Origin: Capitulum mitella
Taxonomy: Eukaryota > Arthropoda > Thecostraca > Pollicipedomorpha > Pollicipedidae
Direction of reading: 5' to 3'
DNA: 64,000 nucleotides
Assembly (NCBI GenBank): GCA_030062745.1
Contig: CP099839.1
Coordinates: forward strand, 43,015,891-43,079,890
The notes under the pieces were generated by a model. That model was not told the DNA's origin and searched no databases. It worked only from the letters and a program-made list of their open reading frames with translations. The translations under genes were made by a program, and so were the position numbers. Below, piece by piece: positions 10,601 to 20,940 of this stretch (its first letter is position 1; each line of letters starts with the position of its first letter).

Positions 10601-12850
10601 AGCTGAACCGTGTTATTCCCATGAAAATTGGTTGGTAAACACGGCCGCAGTGACCTTTCAAAAATCCCCAAATTTTGGAGTTTGTTTGCCCCACGTCCTG
10701 TTTTCGCAATTTTTGAGTTTTTGGGGTCCGGAATTGGAGATCTCGTTGAAACATATTAAATGGCATTCATCCCATCAACATTGGACGAATGAATCTCGAG
10801 ATCTCTGGAAGGGCGGGGAGGGGAGGGGGCAGAATTGGTAATCTTCACCTTTCGGCCAATGCATATTTTTCGAAGGTGCAAAAGTGGCAACGGCTCATAT
10901 CATGTTTGAGTTTGGGTCCTCACTTCTGCGTCTACAAAAAACAATGTGTCAGCCGAAAGGTGTTTCGGCCAGTTGATATTTTTTTCGGGAACGCAGAAGT
11001 GGTAATTCGAATCGCATGGACCATGTAGCCTGTCCTCCAAGTTAAAAAATGATTTAACCTAACCTAACCTAAAACCTGCTGTATGGTTGCAGGGATTGCC
11101 CTAGATGGGCATGTAAAACTAATTTTTTGTTAGGTTCAATTTGCCTGTTTTTTGGTTTAGTTAGCTCGTATCGGCTGAAGGCAAACATGTGTCAACTGAA
11201 TCAAAATTCAAGAGTTACCTAACCAAGTCAGTTTACAAACCCAGTAGGGGCCAGTGCTTAGAAAAATACCTGAATGGGCTTAATTGTTCACACAACTTGT
11301 GTTGCCACTTCCGCGTCTCCAAAAATTACGCGTAAGCGTCGGCCGAAAGGTAGATTACCGTAGATCTGCCCCCAAGGTAGTGTGAATCTCACTGCCTGCA
11401 GAGAATATGGTTAAGGCAAATAGTCCAAGCAATAGCCGACAAGCTTCATAATTATGCTTTACTACTGACAACTTATCGTGCACATTCTGTTCTCACCTGG
11501 AAATACCGTAAATAATGCTTCCTCTTGATATGTGCCTTTAGTTTGAAAGGCTACTCTTGTGACTCTTTCTTTCGGTCGGCACAGGACATACGTAAAAATG
11601 GCGTTTTTCCCCTCCTCCTTAAACTGAAAGTACGTTTCTAGATGTGGCCATGGATGACCCAGACCGGGCTCGTCTTCTGCCTCCGAAGCTGAGGCACCGT
11701 CGGACTCGGAGTAAAAGTTTTCGACCTCCAGTGGCGGCGTAAAGACACCTTGATGGGACATTTTAGTGTCAGGTAGTTAAAATTTCAGGCCAGTCAAGAA
11801 TCAGTCACCACTCCATCCCCCCATGGACATCACAGATCCAAGGCCATGGCGGCAGTAATCATGTGCTCAACAGCCTTGAGTGATCTTGGCGGGGAACCGT
11901 GTGGCGGTGGTAAGCAATCCGTGACTGACTTGAGACAACATCGAAAACTGCCGTCAGCTGGCTGATCCAGTATAAATGACAACTTTGATATCTTTTAGCC
12001 TGAAAAATGACGACTGGTTAATTTCTCATTTTAAGTCATATCAAACTTGCGCATAATTTAATACTTTTGTCCCAAAAGAGACCAAAGTCGGCTGGCCTTT
12101 ACACTGAACCATTGCCGCCAGCTTGCCGTCAACGTTTATCAGCTGACGAATATTGTCAACAAGTCGACTCCGCGATTGTCAGCTGAGTGCGCGCCCAGCC
12201 GCGCTTGTATCGCCGCACGCTGTTGGGTGTTGGCTATTCAAGTAGCCAATGGGTGTGCCGATGCAAATAAAGCCGGGCGTTGTCTATAAGGAGTTTAAAA
12301 AGTAACGGAGTAACGGAGTAACGGAGTAACGGACCAAAAAGTAACGGAGTAACGGACCACAAAAGTAACTTCCGTTACTCAGTCCGTTACAGTAAAATAA
12401 AAGTAACGGGTCCGTTACTCCGTTACTCAAAAAAGTAACTTCGTTAGTAACGGAGTAACGGAGTAACGGACCAGTGCCCACCTATGTATGTATGGTATAG
12501 TTAAGTGTTCAACTTAGCATAATGTGTTTAGTAGGAGTTTGGCCTGCGATGCATTTCGACGTTACGACTGTGAAAAACAGTCTGATCACGCTGAAATGTG
12601 TCATGGTTTCGTCTGACCGGATTTTCCCCTTGATGATCCTGTCAGATTCCCGTTGGACAGGTTCCTGAGATTACCACGCTGGCCGCCAGATGGCAGTCGG
12701 TCTGCTGTCCAGTGGTTAACGCCGTTCCGTGCCGTTGCAGACTACAAGGACGGCAGCCGGGGCCGCGAGTGGCAGCCGTATGCCTCGCTGGTCGCCGCAA
12801 GCTTCATGAAGGCGGTCATCTGCGCCATGGACCCGCCGAAGGACGCGTGA
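1689..12850 (+). CDS. Winged-helix and PNP/UDP phosphorylase-superfamily protein with long disordered N-terminus
   Basis: Coding exons: first exon, open from 1689, ending at 4113; then 5401-5512, 6440-6699, 7032-7284, 7695-7853, 8149-8301, 8459-8649 and 12741-12850 (stop TGA 12848-12850). All junctions are GT-AG and every phase matches. The first exon encodes about 690 residues rich in R, S, P, A and G, with two similar basic motifs (RKRERKIMSLL near 2910-2945 and RRRERKLRSLL near 3121-3155), and ends with a helical segment, LEEDILEELLFLL. The next two exons give a winged-helix pattern (VLEMIEQSYPNPITVQQMAK, then TEEEIQLHLSSLTERG). The rest is a PNP/UDP superfamily domain: IAIITANYCEKLAVDAMI, the glycine loop GVGGGVPHYTDYVRHVRLGD, and the C-terminal helix DYKDGSRGREWQPYASL. 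The superfamily cleaves or binds nucleosides, but the usual EMEA-type segment is replaced by YDAEYDSV, so activity is uncertain. No ATG lies in frame before about 2930 in this exon, so the true start is probably in an upstream exon. Exon 3 has tandem alternative acceptors; the last intron holds a hAT element. Confidence 0.75.
1797..2095 (+). repeat. Three-copy coding repeat with a frame change
   Basis: Three diverged units of about 95-100 bp each encode a version of KDSAAPANGVPRGGAPTPRSE followed by an AAPA-rich spacer. Units 1 and 2 read in one frame (codons starting at positions equal to 2 modulo 3), and unit 3 (about 1988-2095) reads in the frame used by the rest of the exon. The change falls near 1988-2010, where unit 3 has one base more than unit 2. 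This is either a sequence error, a natural frameshift, or a sign that translation enters only at unit 3. Confidence 0.6.
4114..5400 (+). other. Intron 1 of the winged-helix/PNP gene
   Basis: This intron runs from GTGGGT at 4114 to CCGCGTTTCAG at 5400. I see no gene, RNA or clear repeat inside it. Confidence 0.6.
5862..6510 (+). repeat. Tandem array of 72/80/81-bp units, each carrying a 3' splice site and exon start
   Basis: The motif CAGGCAGACGTACCGG recurs at 5881, 5953, 6033, 6113, 6194, 6275, 6356 and 6437, a spacing of 72, 80, 80, 81, 81, 81 and 81 bp. Each unit holds the intron end (GTGGTGGTCCCCAG) and the start of winged-helix exon 3, which encodes QTYRTEEEIQLHLSSLTER. The last five acceptors (exon starts 6116, 6197, 6278, 6359 and 6440) share the reading frame of the downstream exon, and the sequence between them has no stop. 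Upstream acceptors would therefore add 27 residues per unit. Units 4-7 look identical, implying recent expansion. The first unit, with acceptor TGGTCTCTCAG and a 9-base deletion, may be nearest the ancestral junction. Which acceptor is used cannot be told from DNA. Confidence 0.85.
8821..12484. mobile_element. hAT-like DNA transposon, copy 1 (defective), in the last intron of the PNP gene
   Basis: The element starts TAGGTGGGCATCGTTACT and ends with the inverse, TGCCCACCTA. Both ends hold inverted clusters of CGTTACTCCGTTACT, giving long imperfect inverted repeats. The flanks are TGTATGCA (8813-8820) and TGTATGTA (12485-12492), an 8-bp target duplication with one mismatch, which is the hAT length. 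A nearly identical copy lies at 57240-60922 in the same orientation. No full transposase is present; only a BED-finger-like fragment remains on the - strand. The element separates the final coding exon (12741-12850) from the rest of the gene and must be spliced out. Confidence 0.85.
11462..11761 (-). pseudogene. Fragment of a hAT transposase N-terminus (BED zinc-finger-like)
   Basis: A 99-residue frame starts with ATG at 11761-11759. It begins MSHQGVFTPPLEVENFY, passes an acidic stretch (SEAEDEPG), then reads HPWPHLETYFQFKEEGKN followed by LCRPKERVT. The HPWPxLxxYF...F and LCxPKE pattern resembles the BED finger that opens many hAT transposases. The first zinc cysteine appears to be tyrosine (YVLC), and no histidine half or catalytic domain follows. 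The matching region in the sister copy (about 59880-60190) has indels that break the frame. Assignment rests on motif resemblance. Confidence 0.5.
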
Positions 12851-14410
12851 ACCCGCCGCCGGCCGTCCGGCGCGGTGGACGGCGCGTCAAGCCGGGCCCT
12901 CTGCAATGACAGTTCGTGTGTTTTGTATTATTATTTAACGTCGGTGTTTGTTGCGATGAAAGCTTACGCGTTTCGTATATGTGCGCGCCTGGACCGGGCT
13001 GGGCCGGGCACGTCTGTTCCGTTGGGTGGGAACACTGCGGTGGGATCGGACCAGTTCACGTGGACTTCCTTCGCTGGCAGCTGTCGTGTCATCTGCTGCC
13101 GTTTGTTGTCGGTGCAGTGTGCAATGTGCAGCTCATGATATCAAGCTATGCATTTGAGCGTTTTGCTTTGTTGGCGTTGGTGACGCGGATCACGTTATTT
13201 TGTTTCGATTGATCGAGATCAAATCTTTCCGTTCGAATTTCTGGTGGGAACGTTGTTTTAGCTGTTGGACATTTATAGTGTAAATGTGTCTCTCAAATCC
13301 CATGTCTCGACCTTTCAGCTCGTCCGAAAAGTTTGCAGCTCGTTAGCGAGGGACGGGATGACCTCGGATCAGTCTTGTGCCCCTAAAACGCCTCGCTAAG
13401 AGTGCGGTCAGTGCCGAGGACCGGTGCAGGGACGGCAGGCGTCGGCGCAGCTCGCGCCGTTCGCCGGCTGTAGCGCCACTGCGCCGGGCAACTGCCGGAC
13501 CAGCGGGCCGGGACCGCCGGCGGGAGGGCTCAGTGTGACGGCGTGTGATACACTCCCCGCTGCCGCTGCACTCCCGACTTCCCGCACCGCCCGACCCGTC
13601 CGTTACCACTGCCTCCCGCGCGACCCCTGGGGCGCCTGCCCGACACGCACTGACTTCTGTTGTCCCTGCGGAGTGCAGGGTCGAATTTTAGCGAGTGTGG
13701 CCGGCTATAGTGGCGTGTTTGCACGGACGGCACGCTTGGCGGCCTGTGGTGGGCCGCTGCGCGATCCGGTGGTTTGGCTATGCGCGGTCAGTTCAGCGGA
13801 ACGATGCCGCGTGTTGGAGCGGCCGCCCCGGACTCGAAGAGCGCGGTATATCTTGGCGCGAACTCAGACAAATGCGTCGAACGTTCCTGAGACGTAATCA
13901 CGTTTGGTCCTGCTCCTTGACACCTTTGAGCTCTCGCTTCATTCACTTTATATTCTCCCTCGCCTCTCCGATTCGCACTTCTCGGCGAGCCGCAGGAATG
14001 GTTGCCGTAGACGGTGGCCAGAGACGCAGCTGTTATTTCACACAGCTGTTATTTCCGTGGCCCGCGCTCCGGGCTGACATGGTGGAGAATGAACATGGAG
14101 ACCCTCGCTGGAGGTGCACACTAGTCATCGATCAGCGGTCGGCGTGATGAGAGCAGGCCGCGGTCCACACGTCCACTGCCTGCTCGGCCTCAGTGTGCCG
14201 CTTTTCCTGTTGACGCGCGGTCTGTGCTCTCCGATGGCGTGACGCAGCCGGAGTCGCGCGGTTTCGGCCTGAGGCGCCGCCGCTCCGGTGCCGGCTCAGT
14301 CTCGCCTTCAGGGGACGAGATGTCTTGCGTGAGTTCGGCCCCACCCAGTTTGCTTTACCCATTGTTCAGAGATGTGTATCTATTTGACAAATAAATCAGA
14401 ACAACCAGAA
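12851..14410 (+). other. Probable 3' untranslated region of the PNP gene
   Basis: No coding exon is seen between the TGA at 12848-12850 and an AATAAA signal at 14390-14395. The stretch is GC-rich and unrepetitive, which fits a long 3' UTR, but the transcript end is not shown directly. Confidence 0.45.
14390..14395 (+). promoter_or_regulatory. Candidate polyadenylation signal AATAAA for the PNP gene
   Basis: This is the first AATAAA I found on the + strand after the stop codon of the PNP gene. It lies about 775 bp before the PBDC1 start codon. Confidence 0.4.
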
Positions 14411-15169
14411 ACCGGGTATGCTTTGGTTATTTGAAGGAAAGTTGCTGTCAGTCTGTCTCCATTTGCTTTCCACCAGCATCGAGTAGCATTGAGGCTGGGT
14501 AACAACATTTAGCAACATCCGGAAGTCATCGCGCAACGCAGCCGCGGTGGCGATTTCTCAAAGACGGCGTAGGTTCTTCGGAACCTGAAACTGGATGTCG
14601 TGCGACTGTTTGAGCTTAGTGTTGCAGATGAGTGATGATGAAGTAGACGCAAAGCGCTAGTGATAATGCGGACTCCTGAATTTTCGCACTAAACAAAAAT
14701 CCATCGAATTAACGACAAAGACGGCAAAATACCAAGCGTTTCAAATCCCGTGCGAAAAACCTGTTTCAGGTCCAGCAATCACGAAGAAGGATCTCGAAGA
14801 AGTGGGATGCGTGCCCTAACGTTTTGGGATTTAGCGTAATGCGTACGGGCTTCTTTTAGAGGAACAAAATACATGTTGCAAAGCCCTAGACCGCAGTTAA
14901 TATTCCAGATAAAGTATGAGGATAAAGAGACCGCAGTTTACAGAGGTTAAGGTTTTAAACGCGCACCTTCGAAACTAGTACGGCCGACTGCCAAATTACG
15001 CATGTCACTGTACTAAGCTGTCAACTATCGATAAAACGAAACCAGCGCGCAAGGGACGAATGCGGCTCAAGATTATCACGCGTGAACAACAAGCGATTGC
15101 AGGGCGTCGTGATTTGCATCTGTGTAGTCTCATTAGGCCCTGTGAGTATTTTGTATTGTGTTGAGGAAC
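14411..15169. other. Intergenic region and likely PBDC1 promoter and 5' UTR
   Basis: No open frame of note and no repeat were found. The region between the AATAAA at 14390 and the PBDC1 ATG must hold the PBDC1 promoter; I could not identify a TATA box or initiator with confidence. Confidence 0.4.
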
Positions 15170-17326
15170 ATGTCAGTTCCCGACGAAATTGCTCAAGCTA
15201 TCGGTATCCAAGGTTTGGGCAATGCTGCTTCTGTATTAAGCAGACCTGCTGAGGAGTTTGGCAATGATGTGAGTACCCACCGCCACGCATTCCAGCCAGC
15301 CTCTTATTTTGCGCTAAATAATTGTAGAAATGCTGAAAACATGATGCAGCAAACAGTGTTTAGACTGAAGGTAGTTTTCTGGCAGACAAAATTCCAAATA
15401 GTCCTTGATATGACCACCATGACATAAAAGAACATCACCCTGTTCCTAATCATACTTCTGACTGCCTGAATTTCTAAAAAAAAAACACCAATAAAATTGT
15501 AATAATAATGTACTATACAGTGCTGTCATGCTGGGATTGGCAGATGGAGAATAATAATATTCCATGGCACAAAATGCAGTGTGTCAAAGGTCAAGGCTAT
15601 TGAGATTAAGGATGCGTGAAGACCCTGCAGACATCTTCAAGTGGCTAATGATGTAATATACATATATGTATATATAAATTTCATTTTGTTGCCACAGATT
15701 AAATCCCAAGCAATTGCTGAATTATACCCTTATATTATTGTATTACATGGTTGTTGGGATGTCTCCAGTATTAATACAGTATTGCATTTTATGTGGCAGT
15801 TGGATGTCTAATACAGGGATGTCATTGGAAACAGGGCTTTGGGTGGGGATGTTATTATCTGTATGTCCTTATGTCATTGTTATGATTTCTTACATGATTG
15901 CTGTTAGGATGGTACATGGTAACATTTTTGAATTATACCACTGCAGTCCCAGATACAATTATTGTGTGGGATGCTCCCTGGTTGGAGGGGGGTTGTTTCT
16001 CCTTGGACATGCCTGAAAATAAGGGGCAGAAATGTTGCACCAAGGGCACAACCCCATGCTGCAGGCATGGCATAGGGTACTAGAGGCCACAGGCCAATAA
16101 AGAGTGCAATTGGACATGGCTCTGCCAAATAAAGAGGTTGTGTGAAGTGTGGTATTAGGTAATATCTGAATAGGGGCCATGTGCTGATTACGGTAGGACA
16201 GGTTAGGTTGGGTTAGGTAAGGTAAGGTTAGGTTAGGTTAGGTTAGGTTAGGTTAGGTTAGGTTAGGTTAGGTTAGGCTAGGTTAAGTTAGGTTAGGTTA
16301 GGTTAGGTTAGGTAAATTTTTATTGATTGTTTCATTTTGTATGCTAATATTTCACAATTTTCTTTCAGGATTTGTTTTTCAGGTGTTTTATTCCACTACT
16401 TTTTAATTATTTTGTTTATGTAATTCTTTAAAATTACAATTTCACCTTTCCATTTTTTATACAAATTATATTATTATTACTAACATTTTCATTTTAAGAA
16501 TGATTTATATCACATATTATGTATTTCCAAGCCATGTTTATTACTCTTGATTGGACCTTGGGTCTGACCAGCCTCGATGTCACAAACAAACCATTTTACG
16601 CAAAAAAAAAAACCCCAAAAAATCCCTACAAGAGCATCTGGTGGCTGGCATGGCTGTGACTACACAATCCGTTTCAGGAGAAATAATGTGTGTTTCAAGT
16701 TTTTGTGGCTGAACTCATAAGAAGTATGTATCAGTATTGCATTTCAAGTGCTATACAACTACTGTTATGATTGTTTTCCCTCTATGTAAAACATGATATG
16801 GGAAATGCCAAATTGTGGCTGAATGTGAACTACATCACTTGACTGTGATACTTTATTGTGTGCTCTGTAGTTATTAAGACTCATACCTGACTGGGGACAG
16901 AAGAGTTTCCTTACTACCATTTTGAAGAATATCAACTTTCTTATATCTGGATCCACTTTCCTTTTTCAGTGAATCATAATAAAACTGCATGATTACCCAA
17001 CATCATTTAGGTTTCCCAGTGAAGAATAGAAATATTCTTCTGTGAGAAAGTGTTGCCAAGGGTGATTTAATATGTGGTTGCCATGGGGCATGATACACAA
17101 AATAGCCAGTTAAGGGTTGTGTTTTGCTTGTTGCAGTTTGCCCTTGAACATTCTGCATGAATTCATGCAGTGGTATGAAATGTTCTGTTCAGTTTCTTTG
17201 AGAGGCTATCCATTTTGAGTCACTGTCCCTAGGTGATCAAGACTGAATTTCTGAATTTCTTAAATTAGGGCTATTTTAACAATGAAATGTGCCAAGTTTC
17301 TGAATGTCTGGATCCTAGCCATTGAA

Positions 17327-17365
<39 letters not shown>

Positions 17366-20300
17366 TGTTTTTATTTTATTTAACTGTGAAGTGAGCCAGT
17401 GACTGCATCATTCTTTTCTGTGCTAAGTCTGCACTAGGCCATGTAGGACTTTACCAAATTACCTATTGCAAATGCACTGAAGTAGAACATAACGATTTTT
17501 TGGTTGTTATCTGGCACAAAAGAACAGGTTGCATGCCAATGTGATTTTCGGCAGCAAAAAATTGAGGACCTCCATGGGATATTAAAGTGGAAATGATATT
17601 CAGGTTCAAGAATGGGCATGTCATCTGCGTCCATGCAGTGTGGCACCCAAAGCGTGGGGCGAGGTCTTTGGGCTGCCAGTACGAACAGAAGATGGTGCAC
17701 AGAGCTATGCCATGCTGCTTTTTTTAAGTCGCCGTGACCTCTGGATCGCACCCAGTACTGAAAAGCGCCCAGAAACAGCATTTTCACATCGGCGTCGCTT
17801 GCACGTGGCACATGCCGCGCGCATTGAAACGTTCCGTGTGCCGCTCGTTTTCCCCGTTCAGTTGCCATTCCTTGTTGCTGCGTTTGGAGCCTATCCGACC
17901 CGTGGTTGCCGAGAAAACTCGCCGAAATCGAAACGTCCTTTGGTGCTGTTTTGCGCTTACCATTTTGCTTTCATTCCTGTGAGTGAAAAATTTGGCTTGA
18001 AGAATGCGGCACTCGCCAAAGACGGGTCGCAGCGCGATTAAAATTAGCGGACTTTCTGATGGTGCACGAGACCGTTGGAACGGTGCACGGCATGTGGCAA
18101 TCCAGCAGTTCATTTTTGGCCCTGGTTTGGTCGAATCTGTTTGGGCCCCGTAAGTAGTATATGAGGTCCCAAGGATTTTTTGCGACTATCTCGCGACAAA
18201 ATCGGACGGCTGACTCTCGGGGTACTAAAAGGAGCCGAATAATTCTCCTCCCAGCGAGATGTGGCTCTAAATTCGAAGTCCCGGAATTGGGTGGAAGCAC
18301 GAAGTCTTGCGATAGCGTTTTTTTGGGACCATTTCTTTGGTATATGAAATGTTTTAATTCAGCTGAAAATTTATATCAGCGGAGAATTTACGAATACTGT
18401 ATGACTGTTAAAAATGTTGAAAATGGAAAGAAACAAAACGAACTATTTTCGTTGCGTAGTTGTTTGTTGCAACGTGCTTGTTTTGACAACATCACTTCGT
18501 GTGGTTTCAGGCGTCTCTTGAAGCAGCATGGGCAGTGAAAGCCTCAGAGCATGCAGATGTCTATTTCAATGTAAGTCACACAGAATCGTATTGCCTGTTG
18601 CCTCACTGTTAATACCACTTCGTCATGTGCAATCAAAACGGCATTCGTTATGAAATCTTAACACTGGTTATAGCAGTGAATTCTGTGATGATTTCATTAA
18701 AATGCAAATTTCCACGCAATGATTCAGGTCATCTTTTAATCCGAGGCCGCCTGGGGGAGGAGGGAATCTCAAATAGGGCACCGCTCTGTTTTTCATGAAT
18801 AGCTTCTACACTGTTGGAGCCAGCCCAACCAAATTATCAGTCCTTGTCCACCAATCAATTTTACCTGTTCTGACATCAAAACCATCTCCATGCCTGGTCA
18901 TGCCATGAACATATGATGTCATACATGAACCCTTGCATTCCTGCTTTGGTCCCTTCGGGTGGCGGCGCGAACACTCTTCATTCTTTGATAACATTCACGA
19001 ATGTAATGCATGGGTGATTTGGATTTCATGAGACAGGGTACCCAAAAGAATATACAGCCTTGTCACGCCATCATTGGAGGTCGTACTAGGTCACATGGAT
19101 GATGACAATGGGACATGATTTACATTGTGGGTGATAGAAGTGATTGCCACTTACCTTCCCCATCGTTCAGATCAGACTGACAAATCTATATGCGTCTTTT
19201 AGCAAGGGTCACCAAATGCAACGTGAGGCCATGTCAGGTCACGCCATAGGTAGATGTCAAAACGAAGTATAATTCAACATCGTCTGTGGAAGATCGTTCA
19301 TTAGCAGCAGGGGAAATTATTATGTCTAGTCAAAAAGGACAAATGACTGTTTGTCCTTGCCTGGCAAAAAATGGCTGTTTGTGATGACCGGACTTGACCT
19401 TGACTTGATAAAGATTAGACACATCAGATTTGGTTATAACGAGGTGTCATTTCAGTTCTGTACTTGACGCAGTTAAGAATTCCAGTGAGCAATTTTTCCT
19501 CCTTTGTATGAACAGTAATGAAACCTTATCTGGCCTGACCTAGAATGACCTTGACTGAATGAAAAGCAGGTAATTCAAAACGAATGACCAGAAGGTTTCA
19601 CTTAAGTCCTTTTTGTGACGGAGATCAAAACAGCTGCGAGTAGGTATCAGTCTTTGGCAGGTAAAGTAAGACCAATATTTCGCCTGACCCAGGTTGGCCT
19701 TGACCTGACTTAAGCATTTTGGCATGTTTCTAGTCCAGAAGATCGTGACCTTTTGTTTGATACCCAGTTGAAGGCTCTAAGACCAGTATTGCCGATGATA
19801 CAGAAAAGTATGGTTTACGAACCGGTGTCAGTTTTTCATACGCCGTGTTAAGCGTTTCATGTGACCTGTGACATCGTCAGTCGCGTGGTCAGGGCTGGCA
19901 TAATATGTTCTGAATCGCCAGACTTAGGGCTATCGATTGGTGGTAGACCGGTCCAGATCCAACGGTTAGATCCTGAGGTAACAGGGGGTGCCCTGTTTGA
20001 CACCCCCCAGGCGGTCGCAGGTACGAAAACACGCCAGGCGTTGCCGGTTTAATGTTGATGGAACATGTCAGGCAAAGGAAAATTAGTTGGTCATGCTGGC
20101 AAACGCATTTTGATGTTTTTTTATTGGCAGATAATTTGTTCTGTGGATCCCAAACTGCTGCGTCTGACACCGCACGATGATGAGATTTACAAGCAGTTCC
20201 GGGAGCAATTCCCCGCTCTCGCTGTGGAGAAGCTCACAGCCGAAATGATCAAGAGCGAGGAAGCCAAAGTGGTGAGTTCTGGTGAGCCGTCCGTTTTCCG

Positions 20301-20940
20301 CAGTCAAGCCCACGGTTTGAGAAACCAGTCGTGTCCTCTCGACCCGGTCTTGGCCGTGCTTGTGGTTAGTCTGGAAACGTCCTCATTCAGTGATGAATAG
20401 GATGAATAGTGTGAAACGGAATTTGGATTACCTGCACGCGATGCGAGCAGATCTTTTGTGACACATGGGGAAAGGTGGCAGGAAACGTGATGTGTTAATA
20501 TTGTGCCACCGTACAAAGTGAACGATTGAGCTTTGCGTTAAGATCCGCACAGATGGATAATGGTATTTCGTGTTACATGCCGCGGGTGGAACTTCAGCGT
20601 ATTTTCCGAGACTTTAACGGTCGGTTTGCTGACCGAGGAGCAGCTTCTGTGATCATTGTCCATCCTCACGCTTGTGCACATCACGCCATGACGTTCTCCT
20701 GCTCTGCCCGCACCACAGAAGTGGCGCGCCTTCTGCAACAGCTTCGAGGGCAAGGTGGAGGACTTCAGCTTCGCCACCCTGCTGCGGCTGGACAGCGGCG
20801 ACGAGTACTCGCAGGACAACACGGTGGTGGTGCCGCGCGTCCAGTTCTACGCCATAGAACTGGCGCGCAACCGGGAGGGACACAACGATGGCGTCAAGCA
20901 AAAGTTCAAGCCGCAGCCGCGCGCGAAGGCGGCCAGGTAG
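15170..20940 (+). CDS. PBDC1: PBDC1 (polysaccharide biosynthesis domain-containing protein 1)
   Basis: Four exons join in frame: 15170-15268, 18511-18570, 20131-20271 and 20719-20940 (stop TAG). All junctions are GT-AG in phase 0. The product is 173 residues. It starts MSVPDEIAQAIGIQG; exon 1 ends RPAEEFGND, exon 2 reads AAWAVKASEHADVYFN, exon 3 has SVDPKLLRLTPHDDEIY, and exon 4 has EDFSFATLLRLDSGDEYSQ and PRVQFYAIELARNREG. These match the conserved core of animal PBDC1 (CXorf26), a small cytosolic protein of poorly known biochemical role. The acidic C-terminal tail of the human protein is absent; the chain ends in a short basic tail, KPQPRAKAAR. Intron 1 is 3.2 kb, AT-rich and holds a telomere-type array. 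Confidence 0.92.
16201..16313 (+). repeat. Interstitial telomere-type (TTAGG)n array
   Basis: About 22 tandem GGTTA units, with a few variants (GGTTG, GGTAA, GGCTA, GTTAA), fill 113 bp. TTAGG is the canonical telomere repeat of most arthropods. Its place inside PBDC1 intron 1 shows it is interstitial, not a chromosome end. Confidence 0.9.
17331..17364 (+). repeat. (GT)17 microsatellite
   Basis: An uninterrupted GT dinucleotide run lies in PBDC1 intron 1. Confidence 0.95.

Larger units (their letters stand above)
15269..18510 (+). other. PBDC1 intron 1: AT-rich block
   Basis: From about 15.4 to 17.6 kb the base composition becomes clearly AT-richer than the flanking GC-rich exons. It contains TA-rich stretches near 15656-15680, the (TTAGG)n array and a (GT)n run. 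The last kilobase before exon 2 returns to mixed composition. No gene was recognised inside. Confidence 0.6.

Noticed and set aside
11056-11072. Short CCTAA repeats in both hAT copies (also near 59477) as telomeric arrays
   Set aside because: Only about three units, at the same place in both copies, so they are simply part of the element.
16201-16313. Chromosome end
   Set aside because: The array lies between PBDC1 exons 1 and 2 and is followed by 47 kb of ordinary sequence.
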